Shown here piece after piece: positions 1 through 15,700 of a stretch of 64,000 bases of DNA. The number at the start of each line of letters is the position of its first letter. Positions within the stretch are counted from its first letter, which is position 1. Position numbers and translations under genes: made by a program. This DNA is from Pelecanus crispus (Eukaryota > Chordata > Aves > Pelecaniformes > Pelecanidae), in contig NC_134644.1 of assembly GCF_030463565.1 (NCBI RefSeq), positions 150,313,967 through 150,377,966 of the forward strand, in the 5' to 3' direction. The notes below the pieces were generated by a model. The model was not told the origin of the DNA, made no database searches, and saw only the letters and a list, made by a program, of their open reading frames with translations.

Positions 1-1984
1 ATTATTCCATGCAAAGTAGAATTACTTCATAAAGGGGGAGAAAGCCATCACATAAGGTTTTGCTAGGTGCTTCAAATGCTCATCAACATTTACACTCCTC
101 TGCAGGCACTTCTCCCAAGTCTCCAAGTGACTTCAGAGAAAAATCTCTAGGCTATTTCCCACATCCTTAAGAGCATTATCGACACACACAGTTCCAACCT
201 AGATGCTGACAATAAAGGAGACCACTCCTTCCACCTTCAGCAGAAGCCTTAGCCTCTTTAGTGTAATCTCCTGCAGTGGGCTATGAGGAACTCAGAGCTT
301 ACTCAGAATCAAAGAAAACAGAGCTTAGCAATGTGTGCTTTTTTGCTTTACAATTTGAGCAGGCAACCCTGTGATTTTTAGAGTTCAAGAAGGACTCAAG
401 GTGATGGAAAAGCTGCTGACACTGAGCCAGAGACCTACGCATTTTGACAGGAGCAGTGCCATGCACTTCCCCAGAGCACTGTGCAACCACTGCTTTGAAC
501 AGATTAAGAACCATCCAGTTGCCTCTCCATTACAAACCTCATTTCTCTGCCTTATCTGAAGAGCAGCTCAGATACCGAGCGATATACTAGTTCTTGATAA
601 CTGCCAAAGACTCTGATGGCCAGTCCCATCCCAGGGATCTGGGGGGAAGGGGGAGAGGGAGAACTGGCTAGAAAACTAGCTCCAGGTACAGAACATAAAT
701 TTAGAGGGACCAATCCAAACTGTTGATGATTTGTATCTAACTACATTTATTTTTTCTATCAGTAGACGAATACAGTTTCTACTGCTTGAACTTTGCCTCT
801 GTAAACACTCAAAAAACACTGATGTTGCATAGAAAGCAGCTCAAATGATGCTAGCATGCATATAGTAATCCCTTCCATATGACAGACAGTTGAGGAATTG
901 CCAAACGTAAACCTGATGTACATGTTAGTCCCCACAAAAGCAGCAGAAGCAGGATTCCCACTCTTGCTCCCTACTAGCAAGAGGACAGATTTTCTTGCTG
1001 TCAATGCGACATGGGGGCAGGGGCAGCAGCACATGGCTGTTCTGAACTCACAGGCTGAATTCAACTTGCCTGTCTACCCCTATCAACTTCTAACAGCCCT
1101 TTGTCGAAGATCCCGCTTTTATACTCAGTTCTCCCTTTTTACTTACGTAAGACCTTTAAAACATTGAAATCAAGACACTAGGCACACAAGCAAAGGGTGG
1201 GGTGCAGCAATTTAGTCCTTTTAAGGTGGGCCTCAATGCCTTCAGTTCTCTTGATGCTAGGCCCCTGCTCCCTCTTCGCTTCCCCTAGCTCCAGCCTTAC
1301 CACGGCTCTTGGAGGGAGGCGGTCAGGTAAATGGTACCGATCCAACCTCCTCCTGCAGCAGACACAGCACTGTCAGGAAAGCGATGCTGCACACTGCTTT
1401 GCATTGCTACAGCTTCTTGCTTTCAGTGGAGCCAGCCCTAGATCCCATGGAGCTTGTCGTGCTCTACTCCACATCTGTCTGGAAACCACCGGCTTTGTGA
1501 AAACAGGACCCTATGCTATACCACCACAGGGCAGGAATACAAGATCAGCAGCAGACATTCATACTGCAGTCATGGAGCTACATATGGTTTTACAATCTAC
1601 TGTTAGCTTACATGCAGTTTTCCATTTGATTAAGTGAAACTTTTTTAAACAGCATTAACTAAGATAAATATTTAGCTTCCCTTTGAGATAGAGTAAAACG
1701 GCCAGTTTTCAGAACCACCAGCCTTTTTAATAAGCTGCAGCCTGAACTCCACATTGAAGTATGCCTGTTAATGAACAGGGCTTCACACGGCTTTCTCAAC
1801 TCAGCTGATCAAAGCAGAGTAAGAAAATACAGGGGAGTATTGTATCAGAACCTACCAGAAGTCAAAGAGGGTAACAAAGAGGTGAAACAAGAGCAAGTTT
1901 ACAGACCACAGCAATCAGGCAGCTGACACTGTTCTTCTATTAATGCATGCTATCAGTAGCTCTCTTTCCTTAACTTTTGTCTAC
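1..1984 (+). other. MATN2: Last intron of MATN2 (3' part)
   Basis: No exon is recognisable here. Because the MATN2 terminal exon begins at 1985, this stretch is read as the 3' part of its last intron. A U12 AT-AC donor of the usual form (ATATCCTT) was not found in these bases, so the donor should lie upstream of the window. The short open frames here show no family resemblance. Confidence 0.6.
1966..1984 (+). other. MATN2: U12-type branch point and AT-AC 3' splice site
   Basis: The U12 branch-point consensus TTCCTTAAC is matched perfectly at 1966-1974. It is followed 10 bases later by an AC dinucleotide (983-984 of the second kilobase), after which the reading frame for the matrilin C-terminus begins. 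Matrilin genes are known to carry an AT-AC intron inside the coiled-coil coding region, so the fit of motif, spacing and family is good. A U2-type AG lies six bases further on (1989-1990) but would drop conserved coiled-coil residues. Confidence 0.8.
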
Positions 1985-2037
1985 TGGAAGAAATGACAAA
2001 GAGAATGGAAGACTTGGAAAACAGGCTAAAATACTGA
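1985..2037 (+). CDS. MATN2: Matrilin-2, last coding exon (C-terminal end of coiled coil)
   Basis: Matrilin-2 is an extracellular matrix adaptor that forms oligomers through a C-terminal coiled coil. This exon supplies the last two bases of a split codon, then Glu-Glu-Met-Thr-Lys-Arg-Met-Glu-Asp-Leu-Glu-Asn-Arg-Leu-Lys-Tyr and a TGA stop at 2035-2037. With the split codon read as Leu, hydrophobic residues fall at heptad-like spacing and the segment matches the end of matrilin-2 as I know it. Its position, tail to tail with RPL30, is the MATN2 position in other amniotes. All other MATN2 exons (von Willebrand A and EGF domains) lie upstream of the window. The split codon's first base is not in the window, so Leu is inferred. 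Confidence 0.8.
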
Positions 2038-2330
2038 TCAAAATTTAAAGTGTATACTACATTGTATATTTATACATACAAACTTGTCAGGACTGTTTTC
2101 TTAAACTGGTTCAAAGTAAAATAACAAATCCTTGTGTCTGAAGTTGAAAAGAATATTTTGAATCCCTGCATCTATATACTATGTGTTCTGTCTTGCATTG
2201 ATTGCGGATAAGAAACAGTGAAAATTTTTATATATAAACGATTTAGTAACTAGCAAAAATCCTAATTAAGCAGAACTAAACAACCAAAATAAGCTATGCA
2301 AAATAATAAATTGCTATTATTTTTTGAAGT
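2038..2330 (+). other. MATN2: MATN2 3' UTR (extent estimated)
   Basis: AT-rich sequence after the MATN2 stop. The first canonical AATAAA on this strand is at 2305-2310, which would give a 3' UTR of about 290 bases. A longer form cannot be excluded. Confidence 0.5.
2305..2310 (+). terminator. Candidate MATN2 poly(A) signal AATAAA
   Basis: First canonical hexamer downstream of the MATN2 stop codon, in AT-rich sequence. Confidence 0.5.
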
Positions 2331-3950
2331 GAAACCTCCATGTTTTGAAGTACTTTTAGGGTATGGATTTATTTGGCTTGCTTTTCTGTATTTCCCCCCT
2401 CCACTCACTCTGCTAGTATTTTAAGCACCCTATCTGTGTGGATATAGTTCTATATATACATACATAAAAAAGAGAACAAGTAGGACAGTATTGACAGCAA
2501 TTAGGTTTCACTTCTATTCTTCCAACAAGAGTAGACTACTGAAATCAGTTGGAGGTAAACACAGAAATTTATACATTTGTGTTGAAACTGTGATGGAAGT
2601 AAACGAGCAAAGTGGGAAGTCTGCTGGATCATCAGGGTATCACTATCTGAAGTTTCAAGTACTTTTTCTCTTACCACATGCAGACCACGTAACTTCTCCC
2701 TACTGTTCCTTGGTCAGCATTCAGTGATTCCCTAACTTTCCTGAACGTAACTAGTATTTTCATTATGAAACCATTCTTTGGGCAATACAACTAGCTGCAC
2801 ACCTGTATGTCAAGCACTAAGACACAAATGAAACCAGCAAATTGCTTCCAGCCATTCTGGCCAGCTGAAGTGCCTTGAAGTTTTACTCCTTCCCCTTGGC
2901 AGCAACAGCACTCTTCTGCTACCTTTACTTTCACACTAAGAGCAGTATCTAAACTATCTCTTGAACCAATCCAAATCTGGGGTTTAACAGGTACAGACAC
3001 CAGCACTTCCTCCTTTGCTTTGACACACATTGGTTTGCCTATTTACTGTGTCCAAATGGAAATGCACAACTTCATCTGTGCTATACGAGAAGCGGAAGTA
3101 GTTGCAGCAAAACTAGATTATGTGATCTCGGATAAGCCAATGAGTGTCCATGGATACACAACAGCAAGTTTTAAAAGGTACCCTGCGCTTTCGCATACTC
3201 TGGCAAACAGAATGCAAGTTCTACGAGGATACCGGTACATACTGATTTTCATTAGCTGTTTCTTTTACTACATGTCAGCAAAGCACTGGCACCTCAATTG
3301 ATAATCACTCATAATAAGGAACATCCTGCAGTCATGGTCTCGCACAAAACAGGCCCAAATCTGCAAGATACCAATGTCTTCAGCAACAGTGACTTGAGAA
3401 CACCAACTTGTCTGTCTCTAGCAACATCTTCCAAAAAACAAAACACAAAACAAAGTACTTTAAAATCAGCGTTGAGAAGTTAATTGGTATCTTATTGAAA
3501 GTATGATCTTATTCATCTGTCTAGCAGCTATCCTATTTGCCAACTGACAGATATATATTCTCTTGGAATGAAAAGACAAAGGGGATAATTTGCATTAGTA
3601 CTTTGTGATTGATTTGGTAAAAATAGTGTGACTTTTTTTTATTTTAAGTAAACCCTTTGGGGTCCCCCCCCAACATCCCAAATGTGTTACTGTACCTCAC
3701 ATTACAATTTATTTTTGCATTAACACTCCAAAACCAAAAAATAAGGAAACCCTAGCCTGTTGGATTTGGCACCACGCTTGCCATGATCAAGTCTAACTCC
3801 ACTTACCTCTCAAGATCCACAACTTCTAGAGAAAGAAACAGGCAAGTTTTGTCCTGTGAAGGTTATTTCTAACAGAACAGGAAACACAGCAGTGATAATG
3901 AATCTTCATTTATATAGTTTGTTGCTTAAAACCAGCAAAGGTATAATACA
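2331..3950. other. Convergent spacer between MATN2 and RPL30
   Basis: About 1.6 kb between the candidate MATN2 poly(A) site and the RPL30 3' end. I see no exon, RNA gene or recognisable interspersed repeat; the open frames are short and unrelated to anything I know. Confidence 0.5.
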
Positions 3951-3980
3951 AATTTTTCTTAAAACAGATCTGTAACCAGT

Positions 3981-3986
3981 TTTATT
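3981..3986 (-). terminator. RPL30: RPL30 poly(A) signal
   Basis: TTTATT on the + strand, AATAAA on the minus strand, 25 bases past the RPL30 stop codon. The very short 3' UTR is typical of ribosomal protein mRNAs. Confidence 0.85.
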
Positions 3987-4010
3987 GTAGAAATAACACC
4001 TTTACAGCAT

Positions 4011-7734
<3,724 letters not shown>

Positions 7735-7755
<21 letters not shown>

Positions 7756-7785
7756 GTTGCTGCCTCGCGTCGGGTCGGGCAGTGA
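7735..7785 (-). CDS. RPL30: RPL30 exon 2 (5' UTR end, start codon, residues 1-7)
   Basis: Exon bounded by a TTGCAG acceptor (7786-7791) and the donor GTGAGT just below 7735. The ATG is 7753-7755; coding part 7735-7755 encodes MVAAKKT. Confidence 0.93.
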
Positions 7786-7893
7786 CTGCAACAGAGGGAC
7801 GAACGGGGGAAGGGGTTAGCACCAGGCAGCAGCCCCCGCACCCGGCAGCGGCCCCAGCGCCCACCCGCGCCGCCCCGGCCGAGCCCCACTCAC

Positions 7894-7935
7894 CGGAGAC
7901 GCGCCGCCAAGATGGCCGGGCCGCCAGAAAGGAGC
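7894..7935 (-). other. RPL30: RPL30 non-coding exon 1 with candidate TOP start
   Basis: On the minus strand a pyrimidine run CTCCTTTCTGG leads into GGCCATCTTGGCGGC and ends at a consensus donor (CTCCG|GTGAGT, boundary 7894/7893). Splicing to the acceptor before 7785 gives a 5' UTR exon like that of other vertebrate RPL30 genes. The exact cap site (about 7930-7935) is inferred from the TOP-like C plus pyrimidines. Confidence 0.7.
7908..7917 (+). promoter_or_regulatory. YY1-type element in RPL30 first exon
   Basis: CAAGATGGC on the + strand matches the YY1 core. YY1 sites just downstream of the cap site are common in ribosomal protein gene promoters. Confidence 0.55.
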
Positions 7936-8042
7936 GAGCTCCCACAAGGCACCGCGGATCCCTGCGCGGCAGCTCTCGCGAGAGCCGCGCGCGGCCTCCC
8001 TGCCCCTCCCTCCGGCTGCCAATGCGCCTGCGCCCAGCCGCT

Positions 8043-8096
8043 GGGGCGGGGCCTGGCGCCGCTGGGGGCGGGGCCTGGCGTCGCTGGGGGCGGGGC
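8043..8096 (+). promoter_or_regulatory. Three GC boxes at exact 22-bp period
   Basis: GGGGCGGGGC occurs at 8043-8052, 8065-8074 and 8087-8096, inside a tandem unit of about 22 bp (CTGGGGGCGGGGCCTGGCG). These are Sp1/KLF-type sites about 110-165 bp upstream of the inferred RPL30 start. Confidence 0.75.
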
Positions 8097-9815
8097 CAGC
8101 GGCCGAGGCGGGGCGGCCACCGCCATGGCAGCCGCGCCGTGCTTCAGTGGGTGGGCGCTGCTTTGCCGCCCGCTTTCCTTCGCCCTCCCCTTCCCCAGCC
8201 GCAGCGTCTCCCGTGTTTCACAGAGCGATTTTAAGTGCCCTTTTTGCCGTCCCAGCCTTGCGGGAGACCTCAGGCGCTGATCAAGGAAGCCCCTTGCGGG
8301 GGGAGTCCCCAGAGGCCTGAGCCTCCCAGGGGCCTGAGCCTCCCGTCCCGTGGGGGCTGTCACTTCTGCCGCGGGGCTGATGTGGCAAGTTACGGCATGG
8401 AGAAAATAAATCTCTCTGGCATCACAAGCCACCGGAGCAACAGACACACCGGCTGGTCTGACTCCCCGTTCCCCTGCCGTAAGTGCTGAGCATGCTGGCT
8501 TTCTGCAAAGCAGCGGTGCCTTCGTTTCGCCAGGCCCGACAGCATCTGCCTGCCCCCAGTTCTGCACTGCAGTCATAAATAAATTGTCCCGGTGAGATAC
8601 AGCCCCGGACCAAGCAGACGCCTGGATTTCAGGCGCGAAGCGTGCCGCTGAGCTTGGGAATAGCTCTGGGCCTGAGGCTGCCTGCGTTAGCGGGTTCAGC
8701 TCTGGGCTCCCTTAGTAAAGCTCCCAGGTTTGCTGGGGGCTGTGGCACTTGGCTCCCACCTGGCTCTGCGGTGGCCTCGGCCCGTGCGAGAGCAGCTCGG
8801 TCCTCTGCTGTGCTGGAGTCGCAGTGCAGGGAAACCTCCTCCTGCCCCCCGTGGGCTCTGGAAATAGCTTGAAAATTAGGTTGCTGAACACACAGGTGCT
8901 AGCTATGAACATGGCTAGGGCATGAGGTGCTCAATTTCAGGCTAGGAACAGCTGAGGTTGATCCCGCAGTGGTGTCCAGCCTAGGACAGACAGCCCAGGT
9001 TGGTGCAGGGAGGAGCAGCGAGCACGAGTTCAGCTGACACCTGCTTGGGCGTTGTGGGGATGAGCAATGTGGGTGCTCAGGGTGTGAGTTTGGGGGGTTC
9101 CCCTGTGACACCCACCCAGGAAGGGGCCCAGGGTTCCACCCACAGGATAGCAAGTCTTCTGTTGGTGCGACTTCGTGCTCAGGACACACCGCACCAGAAA
9201 GGCACCCCCAGCGTATACATTTTCTTATGAAATGACAAAGCTAGCGTAAAAACTTTTCTAGACTTGCCTGGGTTAGTACAAGCATGGGAGAGCATTGTGC
9301 TTGTTGGCTTTAGGAAGTTTAATGTCTTTGCTGATACATGATATGTAGCAAGAAACTAAAAAGCCAAGCCAAAACATGTTGTATTCAGTTATTCTAGTAT
9401 GCTCATATTAATAGAGCTTATTTCCAATAAGGGAAATAATTTATAGCAATATACCGTTACGCCTTTCTACTGGTATGGCTGCCTCCATGCTGACTTTTTT
9501 CTGGTATGTGATCACACACCTTACCAAAATATTTATAACAGGATAACCTTCTCAGAGACAAGCAGCCTTTGGTCAAAGTGCACACCATCATCCCAACCAT
9601 TTTTTCTATGTAGACACTGGGTAACAACCTTAGGTTTTGACAGATCAGTTTAAGCACCTAGATTAAGATCTAACCTGCTAACACTGAGATAAAGATGAGA
9701 TAAAGGTATGTTAGAAAACATCACCAAACTGAAGTGGAGCTTAAATATCCCAGGTGAAACTCAGACATTGGTCCCTCTCTAATTGTAAAGTCCTCTGGCA
9801 GTAATTTCTAGATTA

Positions 9816-9840
9816 AGCACATATAAATAATATATGTGCT
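9816..9840. repeat. Inverted repeat, 10-bp arms, 5-nt loop
   Basis: AGCACATATA and TATATGTGCT are perfect reverse complements around AATAA, followed by more TATA-rich sequence. Likely a simple-sequence hairpin. Confidence 0.8.
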
Positions 9841-10436
9841 ATATAAATAATATATAGTATCACGCCCTACGACGAGGCCATGATACAGCAAAAATAAAAG
9901 AAAGGGAGGGAAGTAGCAGCCAACGTCTCCATCTCCAACAAACAAGTCTCAAGATGGAGAGATCCAGGAAGCAGCTGGCAACCTCAGGATCACCCGTGGG
10001 GTCTCTTGCAGCAGTTCAGCTGCAAGGAGTAACCACTGGGCATGCTGCAGAAGCCGGCCTGTCCATGCAGCACAGGCACACATGTTTCTGTAGAGAAATC
10101 ACAAAGCAACTTTTTCGCCACGTTATGAAACCCCAAACATTGCCCCCTCAAATGCAATGGTAATAATACTGTCAGCTTGTTAATAGGGTGGTCTCATTGC
10201 TTATCTAAAAATGACATGTAATCCGATGACAGTAAATGAGGCACTAAGAAAAACGGTATGTGTGCTAATTGTGTGTGCTGTTGTAGATGGTGTATAGTTA
10301 AATGAGAGAAAAGGCTGGGAAGAAGAGAAAGAGAAAAGAAGAAAGAGAAAAAATAATACTGAAGTCTAAAAAATGAGCAGTGCATGGACACCCTATGGCA
10401 GAGCCCAGGATGGATCATTCTGTTTAATTCTCTGAA

Positions 10437-10462
10437 CTTCTGAGATCTTCAGATCTCAGAAG
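10437..10462. repeat. Perfect palindrome, 12-bp arms, 2-nt spacer
   Basis: CTTCTGAGATCT, spacer TC, AGATCTCAGAAG. The arms are exact reverse complements. Confidence 0.9.
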
Positions 10463-12938
10463 CTGAAGCGGCAGCACTGCTGACCCTGAGAGAAAGTGGA
10501 GATCACCCTGACAGCTGGGGACACAGAGGAACGTCTGAAGCTGTACCCCCGCTTACCTCCTTCCCTGAGCATCAGCAGGCAGCGGGTAGAGCTCAGGACT
10601 TGCTCCTTGTCAGAGCTGCTGGGTCCTGAGAGGATAACAGGTACTGGCCCGCTGCCAGCAAAGAACCAGGAAATGTTAACCCTGAAAGACAAGATTCAAT
10701 TCAAAAACAGGTCTTTTGAAAAGCTAGGCCTACATCTTTATTTTACCAATATGACCAAAGCATACTGTTTTGACAGGATGAAAATATGCAAAAATACACT
10801 CCTGTTCTTTCTTACATTTTCAGTCCTGTCAAAATCTCTGCACAATTACACAACAGCGTTGTGTGAACACCTGCAGCCATTGTTTTCTCCTTTTGCACTT
10901 GTCAGGGCTATTAAAAGTGACAGACTGTGTTCTCTGATAATCATCGCATTTACAGCAAATGCAAACATGTTCATCGAATTTTCACAGGGTCATGCACCAA
11001 ACTGTCCCTTGTATTGCCAGACAGACAAATGCAGCTCTCTGTTTCAGATCGCTGGGAATTTGGAATCCCAGCAATGCACAGGTCCGCTGGATCTGGATGC
11101 AAACCTCTCCTCGGCCACCCTTCCAGCAGCTTTACTATGAGAAAGGAAGGAAGGAAAAGAAAGACCTGTAGAGGAAAATGGGCCAAATGCGGAAAGGTTA
11201 TCTCATTAGGGAACAGGGAAAATCTTGAGGTTAAATACTGTCTGTCATGGGTACCTAGATACTTGCACATCTTGGATATGTTTTTAGCCAGTAAAAGGAT
11301 GATAAGGAGTATGTGTGTATGCACATATATAAATATGCACATATATAAATACATACATTTGTTTACCTATATGTGTAGCCAGCTTAAATGTAGTGCCAGT
11401 ACAGTAAGATACTTGTGTTTTCTAAGGGCCAAATTGTGCAGAAATCCACAGGTGCAGATTTCTAACAATAGTAATTAGTCTGATAAGGAGATCTTCAGAT
11501 TCCCTCCTTCCCAGAAAATTACAAGGTATGTCCTAAGAGCTAAGTTTCAAGGCCATTGCTATCCCAGGCAAAACAAAAATAGCAGTTTCAGAAGGCAGTT
11601 CTCTGCAGTTCATAAACTAGCATCACAGAGCAGCTTTCAGTGGAGCTACACAAATTTGCATCAGTGGAACATTTGGCCTGAATTATCTGCCACAATAAAC
11701 AATTCAGAGTATTTTATTGCCTGGTCAGTACTGGTCTTTCTGTACAGAATAGCCAAAGAGTTGAGAAAAGGAGTCACAGTTTAAAAAAGAAAACTCATGA
11801 TTAATAGAATGTTTTGAAACGTCTACTGTGATTTGGAAAGTCCCAGGATTTGGATCTGTCAGAAAGTAGATATAAATTTAATAGCTGCAGCAGGAATCAT
11901 ATCTAAAATATTCAAAATTATTAACAGCTAGTGAGCTCTGGAATGAGTGAAACAAGTTTGATCATGTAGTACTGGCCTGGGGAACGTAAAAATTGCCAGG
12001 ACCTTAGAGAAATCTTTATGAAGTTGGCTTTTGAAAGCGTATTTCTGCTTGTGTGTAAGAGGACATAGGTATTTGTTGATTTACCTCTGGAGATACAGCT
12101 ATCCCTGAACACTCCCAGTTTACATTTTATTTTAATTTCCCAATTTATATTCCTGAATAAAATAGGTTTTTTACTACTGCCTTCATTTGGGGCAATACCA
12201 GGGTGGTTCAGATTAGAGAAGGCAGGGAGTCTCCGGAGAGGTGCCCTGCCCAGGAGAAGGGATGGGAAGGCTATCAAGGATTTTCATCTGCCAGCATCAC
12301 ATTGCAGGCACTGGATCACTTGCAGTCATTGTTTTGGGACTCTGTAGAAGCACAGGGCATAGCTTGTGAATGCCACTGCCACAGCCCGTGCTCCCATACC
12401 CTCTCACTCCCCACCCCTGCCTTCTCCCACTGCCTGTCACACACCCAGGAACCTCATTTCATTTTCAGTCACATCTCACTTCTCCAACCCGGGGACTCCT
12501 CAAAGATCCTGCATCTTCACCTGAAAGTGCAAGTCACTACGACTTATCCTGGCCAATAGGTGAGCATGCCAACACAGTGATGCACGCTATCTAGAAAGTA
12601 GAAATAAAAAGTTTGAGCCTAACTGGCGTCAGCCCCAGCCCTATCTTGGCCTCAGTGGTGATTGCTTGGACATAGAGAGGCTTAAAGAAGGGAGCATGCA
12701 CCAGTTCGTGTTTGCACAGTGAGCTCTTGATCTATGTCAGCATGTGTAACCTGCCCCCATGGTAAACCCATGGAGTTACTGCTTTTGGTTGCAGGGGGGA
12801 GCATCTTGGTGCTCCCAGCAAGGCAGGACAGTGGCACAGAGGCAGCTGCAGAGCAGCACGTTATCCCGCGGGAACGTGTTTGTGCTGAATGATCTGCAAA
12901 GGGCACATGTTGTCCAAGCCTGACCTGGTACATGGCAA

Positions 12939-13504
12939 TACTCGGCGCTGGTGAGGCCGCACCTGGAATCCTGTGTCCAGTTTTGGGCCCCTCAATACAA
13001 GAAAGACATTGAGGTGCTGGAGCGTGTTCAGAGAAGGGCAACAAAGCTGGTGAAGGGTCTGGAGCACAGGCCTTATGAGGAGCGGCTGAGGGAACTGGGG
13101 TTGTTTAGCCTAGAGAAGAGGAGGCTGAGGGGAGACCTTATCGCTCTCTACAACTACCTGAAAGGAGGTTGTAGTGAGGTGGGTGTTGGTCTCTTCTCCC
13201 AAGTAGTTAGTGATAGCACAGGAGGAAATGGGCTCAAGCTGCGCCAGGGGAGGTTTAGGTTGGATATTAGAAAAAATTTCCTCATGGAAGGGGTGGTCAA
13301 GCATTGGAACAGGCTGCCCAGAGAGGTGGTGGAGTCACCATCCCTGGAAGTGTTCAAAAAATGGGTAGACATGGCACTTTGGGACATGGTTTAGTGTAGT
13401 CTACCCTTGATTGGTTTAGTGTGGACTTAGTAATGTTAGGTTAATGGTTGGACTGGATGATCTTAAATGTCTTTTCCAACCTAAACAATTCTATGATTCT
13501 ATGA
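12939..13504 (+). mobile_element. CR1 LINE, 5'-truncated
   Basis: It starts inside the C-terminal part of the CR1 ORF2 sequence ([20 protein letters not shown] is readable) and runs through the 3' UTR to a tail of ATTCTATG-type repeats. The ORF2 end is open for over 140 codons, so the copy is not very old. It belongs to the same 3'-UTR variant as the copies at 16301 and 40426. Confidence 0.95.
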
Positions 13505-15700
13505 ATATGGCTGGTACACTGAGGTGCAGCCTTGTCCTACCACGACCCTGCCCATGTCCAGCTCCAGCACTGGCTCTGTTGTGTCCAGTCTTCCTGCTGA
13601 AAAGACGCAACTTCTCCTTTACTTGTGAGAGGCGGGAAGAAGACCATGAAATTGTTATTTAGTGATTCTGGGAGTCACCTGCCAAATGATCCTTGGGTTC
13701 TCATTCCTATTTTTGTACCGTATCCAAGGCCTGTTTAAAAAACGTGAAGTACAGAGCAGCCCTGGCCCCTCCGGTGAGTGCCCTTGGCTGCCGATACATG
13801 CCCACACACGTTCCCTCTCTCTGGCCTTGTAAATCTTGAATTCCTTTCTGCGCTGTTTCAGTAAGATGGATGGTAGGTGCACTCCACACAACTTACCCTT
13901 TGGTTAGGACATGGAGGGAAGCAGGTACAAAGTTCCGCAGGCCAGAGAAGGAACTGAACGTAGCTTTCCCTTTTTTGTTTTCCTTAGTGCCCAATGCTCG
14001 ATGAGTCTGTCCTGGTGGCCCAGCCTCCTTGCTTTGTTCTCTGAAAGAACGTCGTAGAAGAAAGGTGGGCTATCTGGTATGTTTGCCATCCCTCCCTTGC
14101 GTATGCGCTGTCTGCAGGCAGCTTCCTCAGCTGTCGGGACTCCTTCGCAAGCACAGACGCTTCTACATTCCTGTCTGCGGCAGCGGATCCCATCCCAGTT
14201 GGCAGGCGATAGTGGGGTGCCTGGGTGGCTTCACAGGCACATCCACCTCTGACGCTGAGGCACCCGCATCTGTGCTGTACACGGAACCCTCAGGTGCTGT
14301 GCAGGGAACCAACCCAGCTCCCACCACAGCGCCGTCGGGATTTCACACCAGCAGCATGAACGTTAGATATTTCTGAAGTTAACTGTTCAGTTGCCAAGAC
14401 CTTCATTGCACTTCTGCTTTTGTGCTTACACAGCAGCATGCTTTGCTAATACTAAAGTTACCAGCATTTCACTGTCTATTGTCTGGTAGAAATCTTATAT
14501 ATAGCCACAAAGAAATCTATACAGCCTACAGTTTTTTCTATTATTTTAAAAACTGTCCTAAAAATGAACTCAAGCTGAGGAAGCAGAAGTTATTATGTTT
14601 AGGCTTACGTGGTATATTCCCTCCTGCGTTGCTCCTCATATGTTTGCCAGGTGATTTCCCAGAGTAACGGGTGCAGCGCATTCAGTGTGCACTGCGCATG
14701 AAGTGACTCTGACAGCTCCAGGGTACACCTTATATCCATACAATACATACCTTATCTGTATCAGTCTTTCCCAGGTGTGCCAGGGCTTGACACTCATGCT
14801 ACAGTGACAGTACGCATGCCATACGGTATACCACATGTGCCAGGATTTCTGTATGTCCTGCAGTCTGGCTGGACTTATTGCTCTACCTTGCCTGCAGAAC
14901 ATCAACAAACCCTGGACAAATGTCTAAGGACAATATGATTTGTCTGGACAAGTTTCTGGATGGATGAAACCCGTTTATTTAGAAGAATGGGTGATTACTC
15001 TAAATTTGAAGCACATAGTGAAACAAGTTTTGGGTGCAATAAATAAAATACACCAGACCTGCTTATGCAAGCAAATATATGGCAAAAATTCTTTGTTCTT
15101 ACTCTTTGGAAAGTTTCTAAGCCACCTGGACCTCCCTGGACATCTGATCATTTGCCTATATGCAAATATAAAAACCATATTATCTTTATTTTACCTTTAA
15201 GGCTGATGGTAAGGATGTTACAGGTGGTTGCCGAATCCAAAGGACTCTGCAACCGGGGGATTCCTTCTTGCGTCCCAGCTGCTGAGACCCCAAGAGGTCT
15301 CCCCATCCCAGTCCCACAGATGCATCCGCTGCTGCTCCCGTTTGCAGGGGGGGCCAGTAGCGCGGCTGAGCCCCCGTGCATGTACAAGCACACCCCCCCG
15401 GGACGCTAAGGCAGAGCACTGCGTTTAGCAGCATCTATATGTACCACACTAAATGCAGACAGCCCAGAACTGCTGCTCCTCTCCGGCTGGTCCGGACGGG
15501 GGTTCCCCACAGAAACCCTGCACCCTCAGTCTCATGTTCACAAGCACAGCCACGCTGATGGACCCCCAAAGATCAGCATGGCCTCCAAGCCTGTCTAATA
15601 CCCCTGCCCAGACCCCGGGACCTCTTACCCGGTGCACGGGTCTCCCGCTACTCGACGCTAACCCGGCTTGAAGTTTGCTAGCGAGTTTCCCCTACGGGTA
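13505..15700. other. Intergenic region upstream of ERICH5
   Basis: Nothing supported as a gene, RNA or known repeat. GC content rises from about 15.2 kb towards the ERICH5 CpG island. Confidence 0.5.

Larger units (their letters stand above)
8351..12938. other. Intergenic region between RPL30 and ERICH5, first part
   Basis: No gene recognised. It holds two hairpin-forming inverted repeats (9816-9840, 10437-10462), a purine-rich tract near 10303-10355 and an AT-rich ATATAAATA-type repeat near 11325-11350. An open frame of over 200 codons near 10.5-11.1 kb has no ATG at its start, no recognisable domain and no convincing promoter. Confidence 0.5.

Noticed and set aside
1197-1637. 146-codon frame upstream of the MATN2 last exon, considered as another MATN2 exon
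   Set aside because: No matrilin domain residues and no suitable splice sites; lies in the last intron.
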